The notes below the pieces were generated by a model. That model saw only the letters and a program-made list of their open reading frames with translations, was not told where the DNA came from and made no database searches. A DNA stretch of 64,000 nucleotides from Pseudoneurospora amorphoporcata (Eukaryota; Ascomycota; Sordariomycetes; Sordariales; Sordariaceae). This document shows, one piece after another, positions 8,544 through 18,459 of this stretch. Every line of letters starts with the position of its first letter. The stretch's first letter is position 1. The stretch spans positions 1 to 64,000 of the forward strand of contig MU859244.1 in NCBI GenBank assembly GCA_033297205.1. Direction: 5' to 3'. The position numbers were made by a program, and so were the translations under genes.

Positions 8544-9873
8544 ATGTTGCGCTTTAACGCCTCGTCCTTGCTAGGCTTGCGCTCCGCTTCCCAATCGACG
8601 ACATCGAGGCTATTTGTTCTGCATCACATTCAGGATGTTGTTGGTTGCAACGGCTTGAAAACAACACCCATCGTTCTCATCCAGTCACATTCACTATGGC
8701 AATCATGTTCAACTCGGGGACGCATGAACAGCAACAGACAATCTGTTGCGCCTTCTGTGCATTTTAGGCATTTTACAGTGTCCAAGTCATGGAGGAGTCA
8801 GGAAGACAAGAATGGGTATGTCATGCCATGAATGAAGACATGAATGATTGAGTGACCAAGAGATTGTTTTTCTGCTGTCCTGGCTTATTTCATCATACCC
8901 TTCACTTACATCACCCTCCATCCATGATCTCACTTTGCGCCCGCGCCAATATCCATCCATCTTCTTAACTCACAATACACAACCGACGCTTCACTAACCC
9001 ATTACCTCACTTCAAAGAACAAAACCCCCATCCCGCCTCGCCAAAACCACAGCAGCCCTCAAAGCCGCCCTCCCCTCGACCTCGGGTGTCACCAAGCACG
9101 AAAACATCCATACCATCCCCAACTGGCTGACCCTCTCGCGTCTCGTCGCCGCCCCCTTCATCGGCTACTGCATCCTGCACGACCACCACGCCTGGGCCCT
9201 AGGCCTCTTCGCCTACGCGGGCGTGACCGACCTCTTGGATGGCTGGATCGCTCGCAAATGGAACCAGGGCACCGTGGTGGGGACCATCATCGACCCCATG
9301 GCCGACAAGACACTCATGACGATCTTGACCGTAACACTGGCCACCAAGGGCCTGCTGCCCGTCTGGCTGGCCGTTATCATCTTGGGGAGGGACGTGGCGT
9401 TGGCTATTTCTGCGCTGTATTTCCGCTGGATCTCGCTGCCGCCGCCCAAGACCATGGCAAGGTACTGGGATTTTTCCCTGCCTAGTGCCGAGGTCAGGCC
9501 GACGGCGATTAGCAAGTATAATACTGCGTTGCAGCTGGGACTGATGGGGTTGACTACTGTGGCGCCGGTTGTGCCGGCTTTGAGTTTGGGGACGGCTTTG
9601 ATGGTTATGCAGTAAGTTTCTTCGTGATGATAATTGGTGATTGTTGATGCTCTGGTGGGAGAAATTTACTGACATTCTTGGTCAAATAGGTACAGCGTTG
9701 CCGTCACGACGATCTGGAGCGGTGCTAGCTATGTGTATAGCAAGGATGCTGTCAAGATTCTTACGCAACTCACTCCTAAGGCTGCTGGGAAGGAGGGTAA
9801 CGCTGAGGAGGAGGTTGACGAGGTGGAGGCGGGGGCGAAGAAGGTGAAGGATGAGACTACCAAGCAGCGATAA
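8544..9873 (+). CDS. crd1: Cardiolipin synthase (CDP-alcohol phosphatidyltransferase), mitochondrial
   Basis: Eukaryotic cardiolipin synthase joins CDP-diacylglycerol and phosphatidylglycerol in the mitochondrial inner membrane. Exons are 8544-8815, 9018-9611 and 9690-9873 (349 residues). The introns start GTATGT and GTAAGT; the first has a CTAAC branch site at about 8994. The CDP-alcohol phosphotransferase signature D-x2-DG-x2-AR-x8-G-x3-D-x3-D is complete (D162, D165-G166, A169-R170, G179, D183, D187). The Arg/Ser-rich N-terminus MLRFNASSLLGLRSASQ looks like a mitochondrial presequence. I chose this ATG because it opens that presequence; an in-frame ATG at 8484 would add 20 residues. The hydrophobic core segments follow, and the tail is Glu/Lys-rich. 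The bacterial-type phospholipase D fold is absent, so this is the eukaryotic type. The 202-nt first intron is longer than its neighbours. Confidence 0.9.
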
Positions 9874-10312
9874 TTCATTCGAGGTAGTGGTAGGTGTCCG
9901 ATGATGAATGTTTTCTCTTTCCAGAACACCGCATCGCAAACCACGCGCATCGGAACTGCCGCCTGGTAGAAGAATACAACACTTTTCGCGGGCACACTCG
10001 AAAAGCTAAGCCGGCGTTAACCTCCAAGCACCACAAGAGTACAACATGGCCCTGGAATATTCGTTAGAGGGTAAACTTGAGAATAACACAGAATAAACAT
10101 GTCAGTCAATGACTTCATACAATTGATAGGTATGGTTCAATGGTCTGTATACCAGGTATTATACATATTGACAAGTTTCTACTCCAAAAATCAAACCAAC
10201 CTTCCCAGCCCAGTATATGCTACGCTTTTTCTTTAAATGCTATCGTTACACCTAGACACCTTACCCACATTTCCGTGGGATATTCCATCACCTCGACTGG
10301 CAGATCAGAAGA
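9874..10312. other. Convergent 3' intergenic region
   Basis: It lies between the stop codons of the cardiolipin synthase gene (+) and the MTO1 gene (-). GAATAAACA at about 10090 could serve as a polyadenylation signal for the + strand gene. No gene seen. Confidence 0.5.
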
Positions 10313-12568
10313 TCAGAGATCAGCAGCCCTCGCCTTAGCATCCACAGTCTCCATATCACCATCAGCAGCACTCAACGCCTCACCAACGGCATCAAGATCT
10401 GCTTCAGCTGCCCCATCCTGCGACTGGGCTCCAATATCCTTGAAACCTCCAAGCCTCCTACCGTTCTTGAGCTCCCCATTCCTCCTCTTCACATACCCGA
10501 GCAACCGCATGCAGCCCGCGGGGGTCATCCCTTCTACCCTCCTCGCCTGCGCCAGGCTCTCAGGCCTGGTCGCCTTTAGCACGCCCTTCTCAGCCAGAGA
10601 GAGGCTTGGGATCTGGTCGTAATCCAAATCAAGCGGCAGCCTCAGATCCTCCTCCCGCTCAAGCCTGGCACGCTCCGACTCGTGCTTATCGATCTGGGGC
10701 GCATACACTCCCTCGATAAAGGTCCGCTCGCGCACGCGTTCCGAAAAGTCCATCAGCTTAGGCACGACACCGCTCTCGTGGAGCTTCTCCATCGACGCGC
10801 CCTTGAAGCAAAGAATTTGCAGGGCGCTGCGTTTGCGGGAGTCAGCCTTGACGTCGAAGCCGGCATTTGCCCAGGCTTGCGGGGACAAGATGGTCTCGCT
10901 GAGGATGCGGCGCAGCTCGGCCATCTGGCCGTTCTCGGACTGGAAATGGCTCCAGCGGCGGTCGCCGACGACGCCCCAGGTGCGGCCGAGGGCGGTGAGA
11001 CGCGAGTCGGCGTTGTCGGACCGCGTAATCATGCGGAATTCGCTGCGCGAGGTGAACATGCGGTAGGGCTCCGAGACGCCCTTGGTGATGAGGTCGTCGA
11101 TCATGACGCCGATGTAACCGTCGGCGCGCGAAAGGGTGACGGGTTCGAGACCGATAGCGGCGCGGCCGGCGTTGATGCCGGCTATGATACCCTGGCCCGC
11201 TGCTTCTTCGTAGCCGGTAGTGCCGTTGATCTGGCCGGCAAGCCACAGACCGCGGATGGCCTTGGTCTCTAGAGTGCGCTTCAGGCTGCGGGGGTCGACG
11301 TAATCGTACTCGACACCATAACCGGGCTGGGTCATGATGACATCCTCAAGACCAGGAATAGTGCGGAGCAGTGCCAGCTGGGCCTCGGCGGGCACAGTCA
11401 TGCTCAGGCCGTTCGGGTAGATGATGTCGTTGTCGAAACCTTCGGGCTCCAACCATACAAGATGGCGCTCCTTGTCGCTGAAACGGATGATCTTGGACTC
11501 GAGCGACGGGCAGTACCGAGGTCCCTTGACCGTCTCGCGGATGTGAATCGTCTTGTCGAGGTTTTGACGCACAATCTCGTGTGTCGCGTGATTGGTGTAG
11601 GTGGCCCAGCAGTGAAGCTGGTCCTTGACAGTGACGGCGTCGTTTAGGTAGCTGAACGGATTCGGGGGTTCATCGCCGTATTGGTTTTCGAGAATGTCGA
11701 AGTTGATGCTCTTCTTGTCTAACCGTGGCGGCGTTCCTGTCTTCAGCCGCCCAAGCTTGAACCCAGCTTCCCTAAGCGACTTGCTGAGACCGAAAGTTGC
11801 CTTCTCACCCATGCGGCCCGAGGGATAGGCTTCCATGCCGATGTGGATCTCGCCGCCGAGGAATGTGCCTGTGGTGATAACGACTTGACTGGTAGGTAGG
11901 ACCTCGCCCGACTCCAACTTGACACCAGTAATCTTGGTTTTCGCTTCGGCAGTAGGATCGTCGTTTTCGGAAACGATAATGTCGGATACGCTATTGTAGA
12001 CCAGGGAGAGGTTGGGGTATGATTCGAGCTCGGCGCGCATGTGCTTCTTGTATAGCGCTCGGTCAATCTGGGCGCGAGGACCCCAAACGGCGGGACCCTT
12101 CTTGCGGTTGAGGACTCGGAACTGAACACCGGCCTTGTCGATGATACGGCCAGCGAGGCCATCGAGAGCATCGATCTCGCGGATCATGATGCCTTTGCCG
12201 ATACCGCCGAAACTAGGGTTGCAGGAACAGACACCGAGGTTCTCGACGCTGGGTGTCACTAACGCCGTCCTCGCGCCAGCGCGGGCAGCTGCAGCGCACG
12301 CCTCGGAGCCAGCGTGGCCTCCGCCAATAACGACGACATCGAAGGGTCTGGAAAGTATCGGAAGAACTGGTTAGACATTGTATTTTCTTTTGGCTTCGGG
12401 CTGGATGGCGCTGATGGTGTTGTTGTCGAATGGGTGGTCAAGTGCTCACCTCGCATCGGATTCGACCGTCGCAAAGGTCCTCGTCTTGAGGATGCCGGTG
12501 CTCCAGAATTGGTAGACTGGCCGTCGAAGGGGCCGGCCAAGGCTCCTTGAAATCAGGAGTTTCGACAT
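10313..12568 (-). CDS. mto1: Mitochondrial tRNA wobble-uridine modification enzyme, MTO1/MnmG (GidA) family
   Basis: MnmG/MTO1 uses FAD and, with MSS1/MnmE, adds the taurinomethyl or carboxymethylaminomethyl group to wobble U34 of mitochondrial tRNAs. Exons are 12568-12450 and 12347-10313 (717 residues). The 102-nt intron starts GTGAGC and ends CTAACCAG...TTTCCAG. The joined sequence gives the FAD-binding VVVIGGGHAGSEA at about residues 44-56. Both GidA signatures are present: GPRYCPSLE and AGQINGTTGYEEAAGQG. The first exon MSKLLISRSLGRPLRRPVYQ is a good mitochondrial presequence. Length fits the family (about 630 in bacteria plus presequence). An upstream ATG six codons earlier (MRPTSAMSK) is possible. 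It is followed on the same strand by no close gene and converges with the cardiolipin synthase gene. Confidence 0.93.
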
Positions 12569-13172
12569 GGCTGAGGTTGGGCGGATCGCATGGAGGCGAT
12601 GGAGGGCGAAAGGACGAAAGACAATGTGCGACTGGCGGTCGCATGCTGTAGGACGGGCAACTGCCGCGGCGGCACTAACAGGAAAAAAAAAGTGGATCAG
12701 AACTGACCTCCGATACCACGCCGCGGGGGCCTGTCTACGTAGCGTTCGTCTGTTTGACTGCTGCTGCCCTGAAGCTAAGCGCAAACCCCACGTCTTGCGA
12801 TTGAAACCAAACAAACGCACCAGCGTCCCTTTATCACATGAATACGCAGTGGTGATGGGTACCTAGGTATCACAGCATCAATTTTGATAAACATACGATA
12901 CAAAAAAGTTCTCAAAGTTCTAGCAGAGAGGTAATAGATACATGATGGTACATGGGTATAAAAGAAAGAGGTCAGCTCCGCGAAGCTACACACAGCATCC
13001 TGCTGGAACCATAAGTTCGTAATCCGTAGTCGACTATCACAGTTGGCGTACATGGCCCATCGTACAACGACGGGACTCCATAGAGCACATTCGTGAACCC
13101 CGACAGCAACAGTACCAATGCCAGCAGCGAGCAGCAACCAGAAATTGGTCCTAGGTCAAGTTCAGCTCAACT
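12569..13172. other. Intergenic region between MTO1 promoter and RIM1 3' end
   Basis: Contains the promoter and leader of the minus-strand MTO1 gene (12569-12900) and the 3' untranslated part of the minus-strand RIM1 gene. The palindromic word TACCTAGGTA occurs at about 12861. No ORF with a recognisable domain. Confidence 0.5.
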
Positions 13173-13773
13173 TTACTGCTGGTGCTCATGGTTCTCGCCC
13201 TCGATCTCGACCTCGGTCCCGACCTCGGCCTCGGTGGTCTCGCGGGGGGCGCTATATGGACGGCGGAGGACCTCGAGGTTGCCTATAGTTATTGTTGTTG
13301 GTTAGCAATGCGCAGATGTGAAATGGAACGGCGCATTGGTGGTGATGTAACGTACGGTGAAGAACGTTGACGGATGTCCTGGCGCGACCCTCCTCGTCGG
13401 TCCAGTTCCTCAAAGAAACCTCGCCCTCGACGAAGACGGTGGTTCTGTCGCTAGCAGTCAGGTTTATTGTTCAATGGCTAAAGGCCAGGGGTACGCACCC
13501 CTTGGGGAGGGACAGCAGGAAGTCGCGCATCTTGCCCTCGGCGAAGCAGCTGACTTTGAACCAGCTGGTCAGGCGGTCGTTGCGGGGACCCGAGTTGCTG
13601 GCGACAGCATACTTGATCATCTCACCGCCGGTGCTGGTAGCGCGGAGCTCGGGGGTGTCGGCGAGGTTGCCAATGAGCTGGATGCGAGCAATGCCGCGGG
13701 CGGAGGTAGAGCTGAAAGAGCGGACGGCCGGGCGGGCGGCGGCGCCAAAGACGGGACGGAGGAAGGCCGACAT
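13173..13773 (-). CDS. rim1: Mitochondrial single-strand DNA-binding protein (RIM1/SSB type)
   Basis: RIM1 proteins are bacterial-type OB-fold SSBs that coat single-stranded mtDNA during replication. Exons are 13773-13499, 13444-13356 and 13282-13173 (157 residues); the introns begin GTGCGT and GTACGT. The order is a presequence (MSAFLRPVFGAAARPAVRSF), then ARIQLIGNLADTPELR (first OB strands of SSB), then DRLTSWFKVSCFAE (SSB-type W at the F/W strand), then VFVEGEVSLRNWTDEEGRA, and RTSVNVLHRNLEVL. The short tail is acidic and ends EGENHEHQQ, without the bacterial DDDIPF tip. Length fits the family. It is the third consecutive gene for a mitochondrial protein. Confidence 0.92.
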
Positions 13774-15305
13774 GTTGACGGTTTGGCTGTTTGGGCTGGT
13801 TGGATGGGTGGTGGTGTTGAAGCTGTTGGAGCCGACTTGTTGTTGGAGGATCGAGTTTGTGTTTACAAAAGTATCACTAGACTTTAGCTTCTCCAGAGGG
13901 GTTCCGAGCTAGCTAGGTAACTTCTAGTCGTTTCAATTCGTCGCGTCCCCCAATTCAGTTCCACCTTTGCTTACTCCATGCGGGCACGTACCTTAGGTTG
14001 TCGCGCGTTGCAAGGGTTCCGATAAGATAAAGCCTTCCTTCCATTTATGGGTCCTGCTGGGATCCCGATACCTCATTCTGTTAGCGGTCATCTCGTACGC
14101 CATGGTGTCCATTCAACTTCGTGCCCACACTGTAGACAACACCGTAGGTAACTTCCACTTGAACTTAACCTCCTACAACCTAGGTACTTCCAACAAAGTG
14201 CGATTTCGATTTTCTCATCATCCATTTCTTCATTCCACCAACCATAACCATCAACTGATGGGGAATTTCTTCTTCTAACGCGAGCTTCAAGACGTCGATG
14301 GATCCGGAAGTCTCATGTCGATTTCCGAGATTGGATCCAAGTCGACTGACCGCCTCATCAGGCCTTGCTGTTGACATCACTCATCATCACCTTGCCTCCC
14401 TTGATGGTTGACATATCACAATCTACGGCAACCTGCTCTCCGACCCTCCAAGGACGATGACAGCAAGTTGAAAGGCCGGAAACAGGCAACCGGTTACCCA
14501 CCAGAAGCCACCCAGCTTGCCGGGACCGGGCATCAACGGCCAAACCCAGAGTGCCCTCGGTCGCCACGTGGTTTGTACCGGTCTGTGCTACCACCGCCAT
14601 GCTGAGGATCTCGGGTTACACTCAACGGCATTGGAAGAAGTTACACCAGAAAGAGGATCGATTCGGTCAATTCCCCTACACCAATGGCAAATGGGCAACT
14701 ACGCTCCGTCTTCAAAGAACTGCGGTGCCAAGTTCCATTTGCATTCAGGAAAACGAGCCTGCGACAACTTACACGTTCTTTCTTCGCATCGTTGGTTGAG
14801 GCCCCCACTAAACCCTTTTCGGGTCTGAATAGAGCCTCAATAAGGATACTCAATTTGAATACACCACTGTATAGTAGACATTGGATGGCAGACTCATTCA
14901 CCACTTACACCAAACTTTATTGCTTTTGGATCTCCCGTTCGCTCCACCAGCGCGATTGAGACATCCCATCTTGTCCCATAGGATTCACAAACATCCTCTA
15001 TACGCTGCCATCGCTGAATAGACCAATAAATCATGCCACAACCCGACCACACCTTCGCCATCGTCGGCGTCATGCCTCTTTTAAATATCATTCTCTCACT
15101 GTAACCCCTGCTTTGACTTTGTGTTCAACGCTGATATCGTGGCCATCCTCGCCTTTGTCGTCGCCCCTTTGATGCCAGTGCCCTCATCTGCTGTCCCGTC
15201 ACGCCAGTCACTGTCCGGACTTCACAAGTCCCTGTATTACTCGTGCATCGACGAACACACAACCGACAACCATTCCCCTAGGCCTTTGGGGAAGAAAGCT
15301 TCAAG
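13774..15305. other. Intergenic region upstream of RIM1 and the pheromone receptor gene
   Basis: A divergent region: RIM1 leaves to the left and the receptor gene to the right. Several ORFs of 60-100 codons overlap in different frames at 14350-14960 without recognisable features. The C/T-rich stretch at 15100-15300 is likely the receptor leader. No gene supported. Confidence 0.5.
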
Positions 15306-17575
15306 ATGAACAACACTTTCTACACCACCACGCCCCAAGAACGACATGGCCCTCCCGCTCCTTACACCGATATAGGTCTCCAAGTCAACCTGTTCTTCAG
15401 GGTTTTTCTGGGACTCCTTGGGATGCTGATTCCTCTCGTTCCTGCGAAGCTGTTATGGATCAACGGCGAATTTGGAGCCACGGTACATTGCATGTCATCA
15501 GTCGCGCTCAACTTCTTTTACGTCGTCAACTCGCTCATATGGCGAGACAACAATGTCAAGAAGTGGTATGGTGGCTATGGGTGGTGCGACTTTCATACTT
15601 ACGTCTTCTTCGCGGTTGAAACCATCTTTCACACCACTCTCTTCGATATTATGCTCGGCCTTGCCAACAAGATCGGTAACCCGCGAGTGACCAGCCTCAG
15701 TCCCAAGGAAAAGCAACGCAAAGATCGAATCTCGGCCCTTATCATCTTCGGCAATCCGGTCCTCCAAGTCTTGCTCACTTACTTCGTCATTCTTCAACGG
15801 TACAATGTGTCAACTCTGGCCGGTTGCAATGCAGTTTTCGACCCCAATGGCGTCTTCTTGGTTTTCTTCATCCTCCCATCCCCAATCTTCACAGTTGGTG
15901 CGGCAGGCTTGGCAGGTAAGATACAAAGCTAAATACATGGCATGTTTCGTCATCGCTTACTCCATATGTAGGAGCTTGTTTTTACAAGTACCGACAGCTG
16001 GAAAAACTCACACGCGAAGCTATACCAAGTGATGATAGTATACGAACTGCGAGACAGAAACGCCTGAGGAGAAAGCTCTACTTTCTCACCCTCTCCATCC
16101 TCGTGTCGGTTGTACCGCTCGTTTGTGTCTTCTTTGTCTTCAACGTCGCTCAGGGTTGGCCGTGGTCGCTGCCGTTCGACCTCCATCGCATTCACGCCAG
16201 CATCAACTTTGTCTCGTTCACAACGACAGAAAAAATGAAAGTCACCGAGGTCCTTACCAATTACGTTCCAGTGGTGAGCGCGGTAGCCATTTGCATCACC
16301 TTCGGCACAACTGTTGAGGCATACAACCAGTACCGGTTGGTTCTCGTTTTCCTTGGCTTTGGAAAACTTTGGCCCAAGCTGTATCAAGAATATGACCCCG
16401 ACGACTCTATTCCACCTTGTGAGCTTTGCACCCAAACAAGCTCAAAATCATGGTGGTCATCTATGACGAAGAACAATAAACGGGGTACAGTGGCAAGGTA
16501 TGAGACTCATAAGATTCCCAGAAAAATCATTACATATGCTAACACCTAATTGGATGGCAGCTTCAGCTTACACGATACCTCTATCCTCCCTATTACCGAG
16601 GACATACCTCTCACAACCCGGTTGAAACTTGCGCCGACAAAGGGCGAAAGCTCCCATACCAACCCATCTTCCCCATACGATGAGCTCAGAAAAGAATTCC
16701 CAGACTTGTGGCCTACCCAGTCGTCACCCACAGCAAAAGTCAACAACAACAACAACCCCTGGCCGGATCTGTCAGTCGATCCCACTCCTCCAGCGCGCAA
16801 TCCATGGTATCTACGACCGAATGCCTTCCACGTCCCAATCAGATTGCCAATGCCATTATCGCCCATCTACATACCCTCTTTGCACGCGGACCAAGACAAG
16901 AAGACCGAGCGGAAGCAGAAACGAGCGAGTGTCAACAGGCTTTCCACAAGCTACACCGCGCTCAGTGGCTCCTCCACACCACACTTGCCACCTTCGAATT
17001 CACCTAACTGCCCTCTCCCCTCGCTTCCAACATCCACCTCTTCTGCAAGACATCCACCACAGGAGGAACGACACCGTTCGACAATAAAGCATCAAAAAAA
17101 GAAAGAATCAGCCATGACCCAAGATAACACAACCAACGCTGTGCCGGCAGCGGTCTCATCAAAGCCAGCAGCACCATGGAGTCCCTTTGCTTCTGACCAC
17201 AAGAACACCACTCTAGGAGTCGACACACGTGTGTGGTCTTCCCAGAAGGAAAATAACAAAGAGGACCATTACACTGCTGCTCACACTCAAGACTCTTCAG
17301 TCATACATCAAACCATCTCCCACTCTTCTCGCTCAACAGGACCTCAGCTTTCGCCGCCGCCGTCATATAGCGTCGCCATGGGTGAATCCTCCTTTGCTTC
17401 CACTTCCGACAGTCAGCCTGGACGACCTCAGATTGGGACGGCGTTGGGACACCCGCTAGGACACCCACCACGGGGCGGGGTGATGGTAGGAGTTGAGACG
17501 GAGATAGAGAGCTCGTGTGAGGTCATTGGTGGGCGTGAACGTGGCGATGGTGAGCAGCTGGGTGAAAAGGAGTAA
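15306..17575 (+). CDS. pre-1: a-pheromone receptor, STE3/PRE-1 family GPCR
   Basis: STE3-type receptors bind the lipidated a-type pheromone and signal through the heterotrimeric G protein during mating. Exons are 15306-15915, 15972-16497 and 16561-17575 (716 residues). The introns (56 and 63 nt) have GTAAGA/GTATGA donors and a GCTAAC branch in the second. Seven hydrophobic segments occupy about residues 25-310: VNLFFRVFLGLLGMLIPLVP begins TM1; the W-rich WINGEFGATVHC follows, then WCDFHTYVFFAVETIFHTT, IIFGNPVLQVLLTYFVILQR and LYFLTLSILVSVVPLVCVFF. LHRIHASINFVSFTT precedes TM7. The QRKDRI-type basic loop and the KQRLRRKLY-like third loop fit STE3. A long Ser/Pro-rich cytoplasmic tail of about 390 residues follows, typical of Sordariomycete PRE-1. 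N2 is a possible N-glycosylation site (NNT). Confidence 0.93.
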
Positions 17576-18204
17576 GGAGGTGGCGATGGCTAGTAGATGG
17601 AGAGTGTGTAGGGGGTAAATGAGGGAGTGATAGATGATGGTAGTAGAGGTGCGTTTTGGAAAGCATGGGGTGGGTCTGGTGAGCTGTGTATTTGTGTAAT
17701 ATCTTCACAAGGCGTTCGAGAGCTTGAGGGTCAAAACAGATTGCTATAATCAAGATTGAAGAGTGAGTGTCTCGGTGGAAGACACGGGCGGTTTGAGTGG
17801 CGGGTTTTTGAGTTTCTTGATGGAGATACCCCCTTTTTGAATTATTTTCTATTTTCTAGCTTCTTGCTTCTACAAGCAATTTCTTAATCACTATTTTAGC
17901 CCATCTTGTGTGTGTCAATAGGCTGTCAGTCCCACCGCATCGCGATTCCAGAAATACAGGAACACGAACTGCTGCTGTTCAATCAGATCTGAAATATCCG
18001 ATTTAAATCCGCACCAGGCCTTCCTTCCACCAGCCCACGTTATGTTCCCGGCGTCCTAGCCTTTTCACTACCTATGCAACTGCCCACTCATTTCCCACCT
18101 AAACACCATACCTATATATCCCTTCATTTCGCTGCCAGACTCTTTAACACCTCTACTATCTACGGCTGCCCCGATTCTCCATCCATCAAACCCGTTTGTG
18201 GGTT
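17576..18204. other. 3' region of the receptor gene
   Basis: Untranslated and intergenic sequence. It ends at the stop of the small decayed minus-strand gene. A T-rich block at 17835-17890 is the only noticeable feature. No gene seen. Confidence 0.5.
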
Positions 18205-18459
18205 CTAAGAAGCCCTCGAGATCTCCTCCTCCAGCTCCTCCCTCGCCTTCGGAATATCCACAGTCCAACCATACTCGACGGCATCTGCCAAGCGCTTCAC
18301 TTTGTACTAAATCGTTGAAATGAGGCTGTCCCGCGAACTCTTGCTCGAAATCTTCCACAGTAGCGACTCGCCCATCCTGCCGGCCTCGGCGATCTTGGGC
18401 TCGGAGTCGCGGGCGTGGGTGCGGATATCCTGCTCGTATTGCTTAGTGATCTCGGACAT
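18205..18459 (-). pseudogene. Small gene, apparently broken by two compensating indels
   Basis: From an ATG in good context (CAAAATG, 18459) the frame encodes MSEITKQYEQDIRTHARDSE and then EAGRMG, but runs into a TAG at 18307-18309. After the TAG the same frame continues as YKVKRLADAVEYGW, DIPKAREELEEEISRAS and a stop at 18205. Between about 18372 and 18310 a different frame (shifted by one base) looks better: VATVEDFEQEFAGQPHFND. A lost G in the run at 18372-18374 and one gained base near 18309 would join all three into an 85-residue protein. Neither shift can be explained by a normal-length intron. I do not recognise the family. It could be a real pseudogene, an assembly error, or a chance frame. 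Confidence 0.5.

Noticed and set aside
10682..11272. 196-codon ORF on the plus strand
   Set aside because: Antisense shadow of the GC-rich MTO1 coding sequence.
13357..13912. Two plus-strand ORFs of 176 and 181 codons
   Set aside because: Both are antisense to RIM1 exons and introns.
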